A DNA stretch of 64,000 nucleotides from Cytophagales bacterium (GCA_033344775.1 JAWPMT010000004.1:310001-374000), one strand, 5' to 3'. Shown: positions 36,467-49,100, numbered from the stretch's first letter. Notes: generated by a model from the sequence alone, not told the origin. Translations and numbers: made by a program.

Positions 36467-37429
36467 TTATGCCGTTGCACTCATTGGTTTCGCCATACCC
36501 ACCAGCACTTTCCTATCTCCGGCAAATGGCCTTCTACCATGTGTAAAGAGCATATTATCCAGCAATAAGAAATCGTTCTTCTCCCAGGCAAAAGAAAACT
36601 GCGTGTCCTCATAAGCCTTTCTAATGATATTCAATTCTTCGCTTCCTATCGGAGTTCCGTCGCCGTAATAGGTATTTCTCGGCAAGTCTTCCTCATCCAT
36701 AATGGATAGCAGGTTTTCTCTCGCTTCCATTTCCAGACTGCTCACATGAAATAAATGCGCCTGATTGAACCAAAGATTTTCGCTGGTGAAGGGATGTTTG
36801 ATCGTGGCTTGATTTACTTGCTTTGTACGTAATCGATGGTCACCCAACCATTCGAACTCCAGCCCATTATCCCTACAGTATTGCTCTACCTCGGATTTGT
36901 CTTCCGTCTGGAAAACTTCTGACCAGGGTAAATCAATATCTCCGTAATTACGGACATACAATACCTTTTTTCGATCAAATTCCTCTCGGATCTCCGCTGG
37001 AATCAGATCATAAACTAGTCGGCTATCCGCCAATGGGGTTTGTCCTCCGGTTTCTGATGGCACCATGCACAGAAAACCTATTCTTAACGGCCAGGAATTG
37101 GTGTAAGCGTTCTCATTGTGTTGAGGAATGACTTCACTTGGATGATATTCCGTCGCAGTGTATACATTACCACGGAGCTCGGTGCGTGGCGTGGACCGAA
37201 AAGAATAATTGATCAAAGGAGCCCCAAACATGGCTTCCAGCAGCTTGCCAAATTGCTTGCTACTCAAAATATTCAATCCTCGGATCAATAAGGCGCCATC
37301 TCGAACCAATCTGGCCTCGATCTCTTCCTGATGTTCTGTTGCCCAATCAATGGCTTTTTTACCTCCTGCATCTACCTGCATCAGTATATCTTGTGCGGTT
37401 GTTGGCGTGTTACTGGTTTGTAAGGTCAT
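36467..37429 (-). CDS. TauD/SyrP-type Fe(II)/2-oxoglutarate dioxygenase, probable beta-hydroxylase
   Basis: The 320-residue protein belongs to the TauD/TfdA fold and looks like SyrP-type NRPS tailoring hydroxylases. The metal-binding HxE is in EVIPQHNENAYTNSWPLRIG (His ~105, Glu ~107). The distal His and 2-oxoglutarate Arg are in LFTHGRRPFAGDRKVLVGM (His ~293, Arg nearby). SyrP homologues hydroxylate the beta carbon of carrier-bound Asp or His. Two Asp-like A domains and one possibly His-like A domain in the adjacent NRPS make that reaction likely here. It lies 33 bp after the CmlA-like gene. Confidence 0.85.
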   Translation of the reverse strand: MTLQTSNTPTTAQDILMQVDAGGKKAIDWATEHQEEIEARLVRDGALLIRGLNILSSKQFGKLLEAMFGAPLINYSFRSTPRTELRGNVYTATEYHPSEVIPQHNENAYTNSWPLRIGFLCMVPSETGGQTPLADSRLVYDLIPAEIREEFDRKKVLYVRNYGDIDLPWSEVFQTEDKSEVEQYCRDNGLEFEWLGDHRLRTKQVNQATIKHPFTSENLWFNQAHLFHVSSLEMEARENLLSIMDEEDLPRNTYYGDGTPIGSEELNIIRKAYEDTQFSFAWEKNDFLLLDNMLFTHGRRPFAGDRKVLVGMAKPMSATA

Positions 37430-37462
37430 AATTTCTTGTTCTTTTGAATTGATTCAATCACA

Positions 37463-39067
37463 TCACAATGCGGCTACCTCATTGTATTCCAGGTCTTTTT
37501 GTCCGAATAACCGCTCTGCGATCATTCCCCTGCTCTGACATACTTCCAGGAGTTTGTTTGAAGCGATGATTGGGTTTGATTCATCCGTATACTTAATTGC
37601 CATGATGTAGTTCAACCAGGGTTCTTGTCCCATGGCATAGATATACAATTCTTTTGGTTTGAAGCGATCCACCAGGTCTAATCCTCGCTCATAATTAGAT
37701 CCGGCAAGCCGTCTGGAATAATCCATTTCCCTAGGTAGCTGTTCGGGTAATAGTGGACCGTAGAGCCAGGAAAGCGGCGCACCATCACATTCCATCCCTA
37801 AAAACAAGACATCTATGTCTCCGACAAACTTGTGGATATGCTCATACAAGCGAGGTTCTATGTTACAGGAATCAGCCGCAAAGAGCACAGAAAGGTTATC
37901 CAGTTTTACATGATGGCACAATTTGGTTTTAATGTTCAGATCGGAGTGTTCACCCAAAAATGGAAGACCTGTAATGGTACAACCCGGAAGACTAACGCTC
38001 TCCAATTCCCCCATTTCAATGACATTATCGAAACCAATGGCATTGAGCATGATCTTCAGGTTAGGGTCTTGAAGGTACCCAGCTCCGTTTCTAGGTACCA
38101 CAATTTGTCCAATGCGATGACGAAGTTGAAGTAAGGTTTCTAACAGGATATGGTCCTGATGATTGTGGGTGATCAATACATAATCGATCTTATCTGGCAA
38201 ATCGGTGTAGGTCAACCTTGAAATCTCCGCATTGTAACCGTAACTGATCACAGGGTCGGCCAATATGCATACATCCTTGGTTTCAACCATGATACAGGCG
38301 TGTCCGAAATAGCGCGTCCTCACCCCTTCTCCCGTATATCTTTTGAATGGTTCAGGGGGTTCAGTGGTGAAAAATGAGCGAAACAACTCATCCTGCTCAT
38401 CCGATACACCCATCATCGTCTTAATGCGTTCATAGCTATTGGGTTCTCGTTGCATCCGATAGAGCTCATCTAAAGCTTCACTTTTGAAAGGTATCGGCAA
38501 GTGAAGCCCTTCTTCGTCGCTTAATCGTGGTGTACTCAAGACAAAAGGCCTTTCATCCTCGTGGATGGTATAAAACCTCACGCTCTGATTGGACTCATTA
38601 TAGAACGGACTGTTGTAAAGCAGCGGCTCAAAAAACCTGAATGCGGGCTGATTATTCAAATCGTATACCAGTTCAACGTAACCTTTAAGCACTTCCGGTA
38701 CCTTTTCATAAAGCGGCTCCAGAGAGTAGCCTTTGGCCTCATTCATCAAGAGTTCATTCAACGCTTTTATGCCTTTTGCAAACTCGAGCATATGAGCCTG
38801 CTTCTCAATTGTTTGCTCTTTCAACGCTTTGACCTCTTCAGCTTTATTGTCATCGTAATCCATGAATGGTCCGCCAAGCATTTTCGGGTTTTTCACCGCA
38901 GCTTGATGGATCTGTGGTGCCTGGATATACGAATTCATGATTTTCAAATGTCGCCCCTCAATGTTCATCGCAGCTGTAGCTGGAGAAATCAAATAAGGCC
39001 AGGCATACCATTGATCAAACAATGGTTCAGGCACGACATTAGATTTTAAGTAAACAATATCTTCCAT
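37463..39067 (-). CDS. CmlA-like diiron beta-hydroxylase with metallo-beta-lactamase fold
   Basis: The 534-residue length and two-part layout match CmlA: a ~220-residue helical N-domain (EPLFDQWYAWPYLISPATAA, APQIHQAAVKNP) and a metallo-beta-lactamase C-domain. The metal motif YVLITHNHQDHILLETLL places HxHxDH at ~299-304, close to the CmlA position. LPFLGEHSDLNIKTK and FAADSCNIEP supply further ligands. CmlA and relatives such as FrsH hydroxylate the beta carbon of an amino acid held on an NRPS carrier, using O2 and a diiron centre. It sits 11 bp after the terminal NRPS gene. It is the second beta-hydroxylase of the cluster; its residue is not known. Confidence 0.82.
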   Translation of the reverse strand: MEDIVYLKSNVVPEPLFDQWYAWPYLISPATAAMNIEGRHLKIMNSYIQAPQIHQAAVKNPKMLGGPFMDYDDNKAEEVKALKEQTIEKQAHMLEFAKGIKALNELLMNEAKGYSLEPLYEKVPEVLKGYVELVYDLNNQPAFRFFEPLLYNSPFYNESNQSVRFYTIHEDERPFVLSTPRLSDEEGLHLPIPFKSEALDELYRMQREPNSYERIKTMMGVSDEQDELFRSFFTTEPPEPFKRYTGEGVRTRYFGHACIMVETKDVCILADPVISYGYNAEISRLTYTDLPDKIDYVLITHNHQDHILLETLLQLRHRIGQIVVPRNGAGYLQDPNLKIMLNAIGFDNVIEMGELESVSLPGCTITGLPFLGEHSDLNIKTKLCHHVKLDNLSVLFAADSCNIEPRLYEHIHKFVGDIDVLFLGMECDGAPLSWLYGPLLPEQLPREMDYSRRLAGSNYERGLDLVDRFKPKELYIYAMGQEPWLNYIMAIKYTDESNPIIASNKLLEVCQSRGMIAERLFGQKDLEYNEVAAL

Positions 39068-39078
39068 GAATTATTGGA

Positions 39079-42000
39079 TTAAGATCGGTCAAAAACGTTT
39101 TGTAAAACTTGATTTAAGATAGATGCATTAGCCTCCAGGTTGGTAGACACAAATAATTGTCGGTGAATTCCCTGGCACTGAATGACAGAAAACTCGCTTT
39201 GGGTATGGTTTTGCCAGCTCATTTTCCGTTGAATGATGGATTCATCCATCTCTTCATCCACCATCAGGTGAATATTGGCTTTGGTCTGCCCAATGGTCGA
39301 TTCGGTGGAAAGGTATTGATCATAAGCCATGAGCACTTCTCTCACTCGCTGACGTAGTGAGGCATCCTGTTCAATCATATGAGCGGCCTGATTGTCTTTG
39401 AGGTCTTCCTCACTCAGCGTCAGCAACTTGTCCGCATCTTCCTCTAGCTGTTCCTGTGTTTTGGGTGAATTGCCCTCAGAAGGCACACCGTCAATGAGTA
39501 TCAGATCGGAAACCACGTCTCCTTGTTGCTCAAAATACCTGGCCACATCAAAAGCCAATGCCGTACCGGCGGAGTAACCACAAAACACATAAGGTCCTTC
39601 CGGCTGATAGGCCTTAACCGACTGGTAATATCGTACTACCGGATCTGCTTCGGGCGTAAAATCAAAAGCCACGAACCCAAACGAATCCAGTTGTTTGGCC
39701 AGATTCATGTAACTGATCGCTACACCGTACAATGGAGGAAAAGCAAACAATAAATCTTCCTTCGATTCATTCAACAGGTAGGAAGGTGCCTGATTGGGTG
39801 TTACATCCGTTTTCAGGTTCTTGGAGATGATGCTCAAAGCATGAATGTTCCTGTATTTGAACAAATCGTTCAATGAAAGTTCGTATCCTTTCTCCTGAAG
39901 CCTCGCAATTACCCGAATGGCTTTCAACGAATCTCCACCTAACAAAAAGAAATCATCATCAATTCCTACTCTGTCTTTTTGTAATACCTCTTGCCATACA
40001 TCTGCAAATTCAATCTCTGCCTTGCTTTGAGGCCTTTGATAGCCTTTCGTCATGGCTTCTCCTTGTTGCTCAAAAGTTAACAGTTGCTTTCTGTCCAGTT
40101 TTCCATTGGAATTGACAGGCATCGTTTCCAATTTGACATAGGCGGAAGGGACCATGTAGGAAGGAAGACGTTGTGTTAAGTGACGATTGAGGTCATCTGT
40201 AGACAGTCCGTTCTGACCGCTGACGAATGCACAAAGGTATGGTTGATCTTTATCGGCTTTCACCAACACAGCCGCTTCGTTGACTTGTGCATACTTCAAC
40301 AGGCAATCTTCGATCTCTGGTAATTCGATTCGGTAGCCACGTATTTTTACTTGCTGATCCAATCGTCCTAAAAATTCTAGCTCGCCGGTAAAGGTCCATC
40401 GAGCCAAATCTCCTGTTCGGTAAATGCGTTTTCCTGGAACAAATGGATGATCAACAAATTTCTGAGCAGTCAAGTCATCCTGATTGAGATAGCCCCGAGC
40501 AAGTCCCGGACCCGCAATGCACAGTTCACCGGGAGCACCAATGGGCAATAATTGCTGCTCTTGGTCCATCACAAAGACATTGACGCGATCTATCGGACGC
40601 CCAATCGAAACTTGCTGGTCATCTTCTCGAACGGGGGTCATGGTTGTCCATACTGTATTTTCCGTAGGACCATACTCATTGAAGAGCGCTATCTCAGGAA
40701 ATTGCTCATGATGCTTTTGAGCCAAAGACAAAGGCAACTCCTCTCCTGCCAGAATCAACCGACGAAGCGGTACTGTCTGATCGGTTTCCGCTAGCAATGG
40801 CATTAAATTGCTGTAGTAAGTTGGAACACAAAGCATGTCCGTGATTTCATGTTCAACAATGGCCGCTGCGGTTTTTTCAGGATCCATCAGCAAGGTCTCT
40901 TTGGCTAACACAAGCGTTCCTCCTCGCAGCAACGTTCCCCATAAAACGGCAATTGAAGAGTCGAAAGAGATGGGTGAGACCAATAGCATGCGTTCCACCG
41001 GATATTGATGAACCCTTGCGACACTTGAGTGAATCAGGTTTCCGTGCTCAATCATCACTCCTTTCGGGTGACCTGTAGATCCTGAGGTATAAATGATGTA
41101 AGCCAAATGTTGGGCTTCCAATGCCCTGGCTGGATTGTCCACTTTCTGTTCGAGGGAATCAAACTGTATATCTAGCGCCATTAATTCGCCGGAATATTCA
41201 GGCAAATCGAACATGTAATCAGAGTGCAATAAAAGGGCTCTGGGTGCTGTATCCTGAAGCATGTACTGTTTTCTTTCCGAGGGCAGTTTAGTATCTATCG
41301 GTAAATACGCCGCACCGGATTTCAATATCCCCAATATGCTAACAATAACCCACTCATCCCTGTCCAACATAAAGGCGATGACTTCTTCTGGCTTTGGGTC
41401 GTACTGCGTTTTTAGCCCATGAGCGAGCCTGTTTGCTTGTTCGTTCAGCTCTTTATACGTCAGTCTTTGACCTTCACAAACCAGTGCAACCTGATCTGGT
41501 TTTTCTTCCGCTTGTTTTTCAAACCAATCAAGTACGGAATCGGCATTGGGCAAAGCCTCACCTTCATAACCTTGAAATTGCTCAAGCTGTACCGAAATAT
41601 CTTCCGGTCTTAGGACGTCTAATTTTGAGATAGCTGATCTGGGGTTTTCAACTACCTCTTGGCAAAGCTGCTCGAAATGACCCATCATCGATTCAACCAA
41701 TTGCGGCTCAAATAGGTCCGAATTGTATTCTACACCCAGATAAAGATCATCCCTTCGTTCACTAAAACTAAATGCCATATCAAACCGGCTGGTTCGACTT
41801 CCATTGGAAATGGATTTGACGGTAACTCCCTCGAAAGAAAGGGCGGTCTTGTCATTATTGTGCATGACAATGTTGATGTCAAAAATCGGATGTCGGCTTG
41901 TATCCCGATCGACCATCACATCATCCACCATCTGATCAAATGGATACTGCTGGTGCTCAAAAGCATCTGTCACAATAGTCTTGGTCTGACTTAGCAGGTC

Positions 42001-43125
42001 TTCAAAGGTGCTTTGCTTATCAATCTGTGTCCGCAACGGCAGAATATTGACGAAGAATCCTATCAACGATTCCAAGTCGGTATGCTGACGCCCAGCTACG
42101 GACGCACCGAGAATGATATCTGTTTGTCCACTGTACTTGTGGAGCAGTACACTTACCAGGGCATTCAAAGCCATGAACAGGCTGACATCATGTGCTTTAG
42201 CTAAATCATTAAGTCGGGTGGTCAATTGTGCGTCCAGGGCACAGGAGGTATGATCGCCATTTTGGGTTCGAACCACCGGCCTTGTTTGCCGATAAGGTAA
42301 TTGCAGCACTGGCAGTTCTCCTGAGAGGTTTTCTCGCCAATAATGTCCTAGCTTTTCATCTTTTTCCAAAAGCTCATTGTGCCATTGGCTAAAATCTTTG
42401 TATTGAATCGGCAGTGGCTCAAGGGAAGACGATTTTTCAGATTGGAATTGGGAATAAAGTTGAAGTAATTCCTGAATAAAAATATTCATCGACCATCCAT
42501 CGGCAATGATGTGATGCACGGTAAATAATAGCAGATATTCTGCTTCTTTGATCCGGTATAACTTAACCCGCAACAACGGGGCCTGACTTAGGTCAAAAGG
42601 TGTAGAAGCTTCTTCTTGAGCCAGTATTTGCAACGTTTCTTTATCGGTTGGTTGCTGGCTAATATCTTCATAATACAACTTCAATTGAGGTTTTGGGTGA
42701 ATGACCTGAACCGGAAGAGAAGCTACCGTATCAAAAGACGTACGAAAGGTCTCGTGCCGATCACCAATGGCATTTAGTGCTTGCTGCAGCGCGCTTACAT
42801 TGATCATTCCTTCCATCATGAAAGCTGTAGCAAGGTTGTAGGCACTTCTATCTTCCTCCAACTGATCGAGCACCCAAAGTCTTCTTTGTGCATGGGATAG
42901 CGGATAATACGGCTGGTCCTCGGTGACAGGGATTGACCGTAGAGCCTCCTTACTTTCATTGGCTTCTTGCAAAAACTCGATTAGCTCCGATTTTCTGCTC
43001 CTGAGCTGTTTGAGTAGTACATCATCAATCTTTCCTTTGGGTGCATCCAGACTCAACTCTCCCTCCGACAACTCTAACATGATGTCGGCCTTCCTCAGGT
43101 CATTGATTAATTCATGAATGCTCAT
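39079..43125 (-). CDS. NRPS, terminal module: TubC docking-C-A-T-TE
   Basis: The 1348-residue protein carries a TubC-type N-terminal docking domain (~1-55), an LCL condensation domain (~70-500; active site HHIIADGWS ~206), an adenylation domain (~530-1010), a carrier domain (DDFFLLGGDSLKAIRV, Ser ~1065) and a thioesterase (~1105-1348; GYSAG ~1185, IDG Asp ~1210, GIHR His ~1325). The A-domain pocket read by eye is D-S-A-L-I-A-E-V-W, nearest among the codes I remember to histidine; treat this as weak. The catalytic Lys is in NSNGKLDRKQ. The ATG overlaps the upstream NRPS stop by 4 nt (ATGA). The TE ends assembly and may cyclise the peptide. Confidence 0.92.
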   Translation of the reverse strand: MSIHELINDLRKADIMLELSEGELSLDAPKGKIDDVLLKQLRSRKSELIEFLQEANESKEALRSIPVTEDQPYYPLSHAQRRLWVLDQLEEDRSAYNLATAFMMEGMINVSALQQALNAIGDRHETFRTSFDTVASLPVQVIHPKPQLKLYYEDISQQPTDKETLQILAQEEASTPFDLSQAPLLRVKLYRIKEAEYLLLFTVHHIIADGWSMNIFIQELLQLYSQFQSEKSSSLEPLPIQYKDFSQWHNELLEKDEKLGHYWRENLSGELPVLQLPYRQTRPVVRTQNGDHTSCALDAQLTTRLNDLAKAHDVSLFMALNALVSVLLHKYSGQTDIILGASVAGRQHTDLESLIGFFVNILPLRTQIDKQSTFEDLLSQTKTIVTDAFEHQQYPFDQMVDDVMVDRDTSRHPIFDINIVMHNNDKTALSFEGVTVKSISNGSRTSRFDMAFSFSERRDDLYLGVEYNSDLFEPQLVESMMGHFEQLCQEVVENPRSAISKLDVLRPEDISVQLEQFQGYEGEALPNADSVLDWFEKQAEEKPDQVALVCEGQRLTYKELNEQANRLAHGLKTQYDPKPEEVIAFMLDRDEWVIVSILGILKSGAAYLPIDTKLPSERKQYMLQDTAPRALLLHSDYMFDLPEYSGELMALDIQFDSLEQKVDNPARALEAQHLAYIIYTSGSTGHPKGVMIEHGNLIHSSVARVHQYPVERMLLVSPISFDSSIAVLWGTLLRGGTLVLAKETLLMDPEKTAAAIVEHEITDMLCVPTYYSNLMPLLAETDQTVPLRRLILAGEELPLSLAQKHHEQFPEIALFNEYGPTENTVWTTMTPVREDDQQVSIGRPIDRVNVFVMDQEQQLLPIGAPGELCIAGPGLARGYLNQDDLTAQKFVDHPFVPGKRIYRTGDLARWTFTGELEFLGRLDQQVKIRGYRIELPEIEDCLLKYAQVNEAAVLVKADKDQPYLCAFVSGQNGLSTDDLNRHLTQRLPSYMVPSAYVKLETMPVNSNGKLDRKQLLTFEQQGEAMTKGYQRPQSKAEIEFADVWQEVLQKDRVGIDDDFFLLGGDSLKAIRVIARLQEKGYELSLNDLFKYRNIHALSIISKNLKTDVTPNQAPSYLLNESKEDLLFAFPPLYGVAISYMNLAKQLDSFGFVAFDFTPEADPVVRYYQSVKAYQPEGPYVFCGYSAGTALAFDVARYFEQQGDVVSDLILIDGVPSEGNSPKTQEQLEEDADKLLTLSEEDLKDNQAAHMIEQDASLRQRVREVLMAYDQYLSTESTIGQTKANIHLMVDEEMDESIIQRKMSWQNHTQSEFSVIQCQGIHRQLFVSTNLEANASILNQVLQNVFDRS

Positions 43126-46100
43126 ATGCTTATTTTTTCTCGTTCTTCAGGTTGCTCCATGGTACTGGAGGCCTGCTGTTGCCACAGGATGTTATCAATC
43201 ACTAATGCTAATTGTTGTATGGTCGGTGCCTCGAATAATCGCTTCAAAGGCACCTTGATTTCAAATTGCTTTTGAATACGCCCAATCATTCTTGTTGCCT
43301 TGAGGCTGTGCCCACCGATTTCGAAAAAATGGTCCCGGATTCCAATGCGCTCTCTTTCAAGCAACTCCTCCCAAATTTTCACGAGCTTCTCTTCCGTATC
43401 AGATTCAGGTGGCAAGTAATCCAGTCCACTTTCAAGTGTCTCTCCGTTTTGAAAGACCAGGGCTTTTCGGTCGATTTTACCACTGGAAGTCTGAGGCATT
43501 TCCTCTAAGACGATGAACTGCGCCGGAATCATGTATCCTGGTAAATCATCGGAAAGGAATGCACGTATCGACTGTTCATCAAGTATCTCAGATGTAATTC
43601 GAATAAAAGCAACTAACTCATTTTGATAGGTCTGCTCCTCTTCCTTCACAATTACCGCGCATTCCAAAATAGCTTCGTGATTCAGTAGATGATGTTCTAC
43701 TTCACCGGGTTCAACCCGAAATCCACGGACTTTGATCTGATGATCGTTTCTTCCGATAAATTCCAATTCACCATTCTCTGTCCATCTGCCTCTATCTCCG
43801 GTCTTATATAGTCTTTGTCCTGCGAATCGATCGTGTTCTATGAATTTGCTTTCAGTCAACGATGTATCCCCTACATAACCCTTGGCTAAAGCAATTCCGC
43901 CTATTACAATCTCGCCAGTAGACCCGAATGGTGCTAAACCTCCACGTTCATCCAACAAATAAACCTGAACATTGGAAACGGGTTTTCCAATTGGCGGCAA
44001 CGTAGGTAAAGAGGTTTCTATTCCCGATAGGGTATGCGCAGTAATTACATGTGTCTCCGAAGGGCCGTATTGATTGTGTAATTGGGCCTGTAGATTCTGT
44101 TGCAAAAATTCCCTTATATGATCGTGCATTACCAACTGCTCACCTGAAGTAATCAGATGCTTCAAAGAAACAAGGAAGGAACGGGTATCTGCATTGCTCA
44201 ACATCAGGTTGAGTCCTGCAAACGGCATGGTGATGAGTTCAATTTTGTGCTTTGCAATCACCCCTGCTAATAAGGAGGGATCTGACTTCACTTCGTCAGA
44301 TACACCATAAAGCGTGCCTCCAAAGACAACAGAAAACAGCATTTCTTGCAAGGCCACATCAAATCCCTGAGCGGCGTATTGTAATGATTTGAGCCCTCGT
44401 TGGGTCTGGAACTGTTCATGCTGCCAGCAAATCAGATTGTGCAAACAAACTTGTGTCCCTAGTACGCCTTTAGGGTTTCCGGTAGATCCTGACGTATAAA
44501 CGAGATAACCCGCGCGAGCCGCATCATCAATATGAGTTGCGTCAAATCCGTCCAATGAAATGGCGGATACGTCAACGGCACTTATGGCATTTTCTTTCAA
44601 TAAGTCAAGTTGTTCTTTATGGGTCAGGACAACTTGACATTGACTATTGTCGGTGATGTAAACCAATCGCTTATTCGGCAAGGTAAGTTCCAATGGAAGA
44701 TAGACTCCCCCTACTTTCATTACTGCTAGCAGAGCAACTACCGACCAGGAATCCCTCCCTGTCATGCAACCCACAACTTCTTCTGGTTGTAACCCAACTT
44801 CTTGAACTAAATACTGAGCCAGTTGATCAACCTGATCCTTCAGTTCCCGATAAGTCAAACTTCGATCAGAGTAGACCAACGCCATCTCATCTGGTTGCTC
44901 CTCCACTTGTTTTTCGAAAAGGGAAATGACTGTCTGATGTTCAGGATGGCTAATAGATTGACCACCGCTCAATTCAGCCAGGAGTTTTTCTTCAGCATCC
45001 GAAATGATTTTAATCGCATCAATTTCGATATTGGGCTGATCTACGACTTGAGTGACCATGCATTTGAGGTGTTCAGCCACCCGGTCCATGTTACTCTCAG
45101 GATAGATCAAATCATTGTACATGAATCGAATGATCAATTCCTCTCCTGAGGGAACCACCACAATATTGAAATCATAGTTGGTCTGCTCCCAAATATCTGC
45201 ATGACCTGCAAAAGAGAATGGCAATGACTGCTCGTCTTTTTCCGCATCCATAAGGCCACGTACCAGATCTTCCTCTACCGGGAAGTTTTGGAAAACCATG
45301 ATATGATTGACTAATTCACCCGATGACCCTGATTCAGAAACCTGCTGTATATCCGACAGAGCAACATACTGATGCGGAGCCGTCTCAATGAAATTTCCTT
45401 GCATTTGGCTCAGCAGATCGTCAAATCGGTGATTTTCCTTCATGCTTACCCGACAAGGGATGGTATTGATAAATACGCCTACTAAATCCTCCGCACCAGC
45501 TACCTCAGGAGGCCTTCCTGACACCACCACTCCGAATACCGCATCGTTGGTTTGATTGTATTTACTCAGTAAAATCCCCCAAATGGTTTGCATCAGCGTA
45601 CTTAATGATGCCTGATGCTCATTGGCAAGTCTTTGGAGCTGACCAGCAAGTTCAGCATCCAGGGTGATTTGACTCCTGCGATTTCGATATTCCGAACCAG
45701 TAGAGGACGATTGACGACCCGGCAAGGATATTTGTTGGCTGTAGCCCTGTAGGAAGTTTTTCCAGAAGTCCAGACTGTTTTCCGGCAACTGACTTTGTTG
45801 CCATCTCACATAATCTTTGAAAACCCGATTCTCTGCAATTTCAGGAACACTGCGCTTACTCAGTTCCTGGTAAACCTGCAGCCATTCTTCGGTGAGCTTA
45901 CTGGAACTCCATCCATCCAGGATCATGTGATGATGACTCCAGATGATTTCATATTGACTTTCCGTGGTTTGCAAAAGTGATACACGCATCAAAGGATCTT
46001 GATCTAATTCAAACCCTTTGGCTTTATCCTGCGCTTTAAACGTCGCAATCCTTTGCTCCTGCTGCTCAGGGGCTATTTCTCTGATGTCATGAAAGGCAAA

Positions 46101-49100
46101 ATCGATTTCCCTTTGTTTCAGGATGACCTGGACAGGTTGATCCAAATCTTCATAAATGAGTGCCGCCCTTAAGATATCATGGCGCTTGAAGAGTACATTA
46201 AAGGCGTTTTCCACCAGATCAGGATCCATGTAACCTCCTAATTGAAAACTCTTTTGTTCGAAGTATGCGCCTTTTTCCTTTTCGTATAAAGCATGGAATA
46301 ACATCCCTTCCTGCGTAGGTAACAAGGGATAAATGTCTGCTATATTTCCAGGATATTGAGTCTCGAGTTGCGCCAACTCCTCTACACTCAATGCACCGAA
46401 AGTAAAATCACTAGGCGTTCTGACTGGCTGGACCAATTGAGCACAAGCTTCAATGAGGGTTGTCAATTGTTCACTTAAACTCGCCATCAAATGATCGATG
46501 GTATCAGATCGGTAACGTTGATCGCTGTAACGGACCGTAAGTACTAATTCGCTTTTGGATAGCTGCCCGGAAAAGTCCAATTCGTACAATCGAGGAGTCT
46601 CAGGATGCAGGGTATTTCGTGCTTGTCCAGAGAGAATAAAAGCAGCGTCTTCACTGACTGTATTATCAAATTGTCCTGTAAAATTGAAAATCAATTGGGG
46701 CTGCAATCCTTGCTTCGCTTCACTCGCAACTTGTTGACGATAAAGTTCGTAACCGATGCCTTTCTGAGGTATTTTTCGGAGCATCTCTTTGACATTTACC
46801 AGCAATTCCGCAGGGGCTCCATGAGTCTCTACCAAAACTGGATAAACACTACTGAACCAACCCACAGTTCGGCTCACATCCAAGTCCTCCAAAGGAATCT
46901 CTCGCCCATGACTCTCCAACATGACGGGCACTTTTTGCACGCCAAAACACTCACCAACCGCAGCCCCAAGAGCAGATAGCAACAAATCATTGATAGTAGT
47001 ATTGAATGCCTGATGGACCTGATTTGTCAATAATTCGAGCATCTCACCTTCGATGCGAATGGACTTACTTACACTGTTGCATTCAAGATTACTGCCCTCT
47101 ATGTGATCTAGTGGCAATCGATCTACGATCTGTGCATCTAGTTTGCGCCAGTAGTCCCATGGTGCTGAAAAGCTTTTGTCTTTGGAAGCTTCTGCCAGCC
47201 GATTCGCCCAAAGTTGGTAGGCATCTGTCTTTGGCGGTAACTTGAATTCCTTACCCTGTTGATGTTGATCGTACAATGTTTCCAGGTCTTCCGAAAGCAC
47301 TCGCCACGAAACCAGGTCGATGACGAGGTGATGGATCACCACTAAAAGTCTTCGTTGATCACGCTCAGTGAATAGCGCCAATTTCATCAAGGGTCCTGCT
47401 TGCAAATCAATGCCTCCCTGAATTTCATTGACCTGATCTTGCACCTTAACCTCTAGTTCTTCGTCGGTAATCGACCTGAAATCATAAGTGGCAAGGTCGA
47501 TGGGTTGTCCGTCAAGGGGATTGTATTGCGTTAAGGATCCTGAATCATCAGGGAATACCATTCGCAGGGCATCATGATGCTGCTGAAGATGCTCGAAAAT
47601 CTTGCATAGTGTTGATTCATCCAACTCTTCCGGTATGCGAACAAGAATTGCCTGATTGTAATGATGTTGTGTGGCCAGCTGTCGATTGAGAAACCTCCGT
47701 TGTATCGGTGTGAAAGGCACCTCTCCCTCAATGATGCCTTGATCGGGCATTCTAATGACCGTTTTGAGCTTCTTAGCCTGATCTTTAAGGACCGGGTATT
47801 CAAAAATGGTTTTTAGAGTAAGTTCCTGTCCTGCCTGATGAACCCGCGATGAAATCTGTATGGCTTTAATGGAATCGCCTCCTATATGGAAAAAGTTGTC
47901 TGTGGCGCTGACCACTTTCCGACTCAAAACCTCTTTCCATATTTCAGCCAACAAACGTTCTCCGGCCGTTTGGGGTGCCACATAGCTATCTTCTTCACCC
48001 AAATTTTGTTCCTGAACCGCCTTCAAAACGGCCTTTTTATCCACCTTGCCATTTGTGGTAGTTGGTATGCTATCCAATAACACAAAGTGTTGTGGAATCA
48101 TGTAATCAGGCAACCTCGACTCCAGAAAATCCCGAAGTAAACTTCCATTAAGCTCTAAATGACTGGCAACCACACCAGCAACCAGTTCATACTCTTCCAA
48201 ATCATTTTGAATGGGAAGGACGATCGCTTCAGGAACCTTATCATGTTTCATCAACACCTGGGCGATCTCCTCGGGCTCAATCCTGTGTCCTCGGATTTTG
48301 ACCTGATCGTCTAATCGCCCGACATAATCGAGCAAGCCATCGGCTCTCCATTGCGCCAAATCTCCGGTTTTGTATAACCTCCTTGGTCCGTAAGGATTAT
48401 CGATGAATCGAGCTTGTGTTAAATCAGGCTGATTCAAATAACCGTTACTGACACATATTCCTGCGACATGTAATTCTCCTGGCACGCCGATTGGCACTGG
48501 CTTTAAAGCCTCATCCAAAACATACAAACTTGTATTATTCATGGGGCGACCGATCGGAATGGTATCTGAATTTTCATCAAGATCATTTACCTGATAGATG
48601 GCACATCCGACCACCGTTTCTGTGGGGCCATAATGATTGTAAATGATTGCTTGAGGAAATACCAAACGCAATTGCCTGTATAAATCGGGTGAAAAACGAG
48701 CCCCACCAATGACAAATACATGTTTTTGCGGCAAGTTCATGGTTCCCGCCAGTAGCTCCAACAAGCCTTTGATGTGAACGGGAGTTAACCTCAACAGATA
48801 ACTATCTGAATCGGTAGTTTTAAGTCTTTCTGTCAGATCTGTCAATACCTGCTCTTCACGCAATAGTCGAACCTGTCCGCCGTGGAGTAGCGGTAAATAC
48901 AACGATGGCAAGGTCAGGTCAAACCAATGTGCACTGGCCACCAGACTACCTTGTAGGTGGTCTTCATAATATTTCTCAGAAGCAAACCCTAAATAGTCTG
49001 ATAAGCCCGCATGTGGAATTTCCACACCTTTGGGTTTCCCACTGGAACCCGACGTGTACATGATATATGCCGTAGATGCTGGATTGATTTCGTTCTCTGG

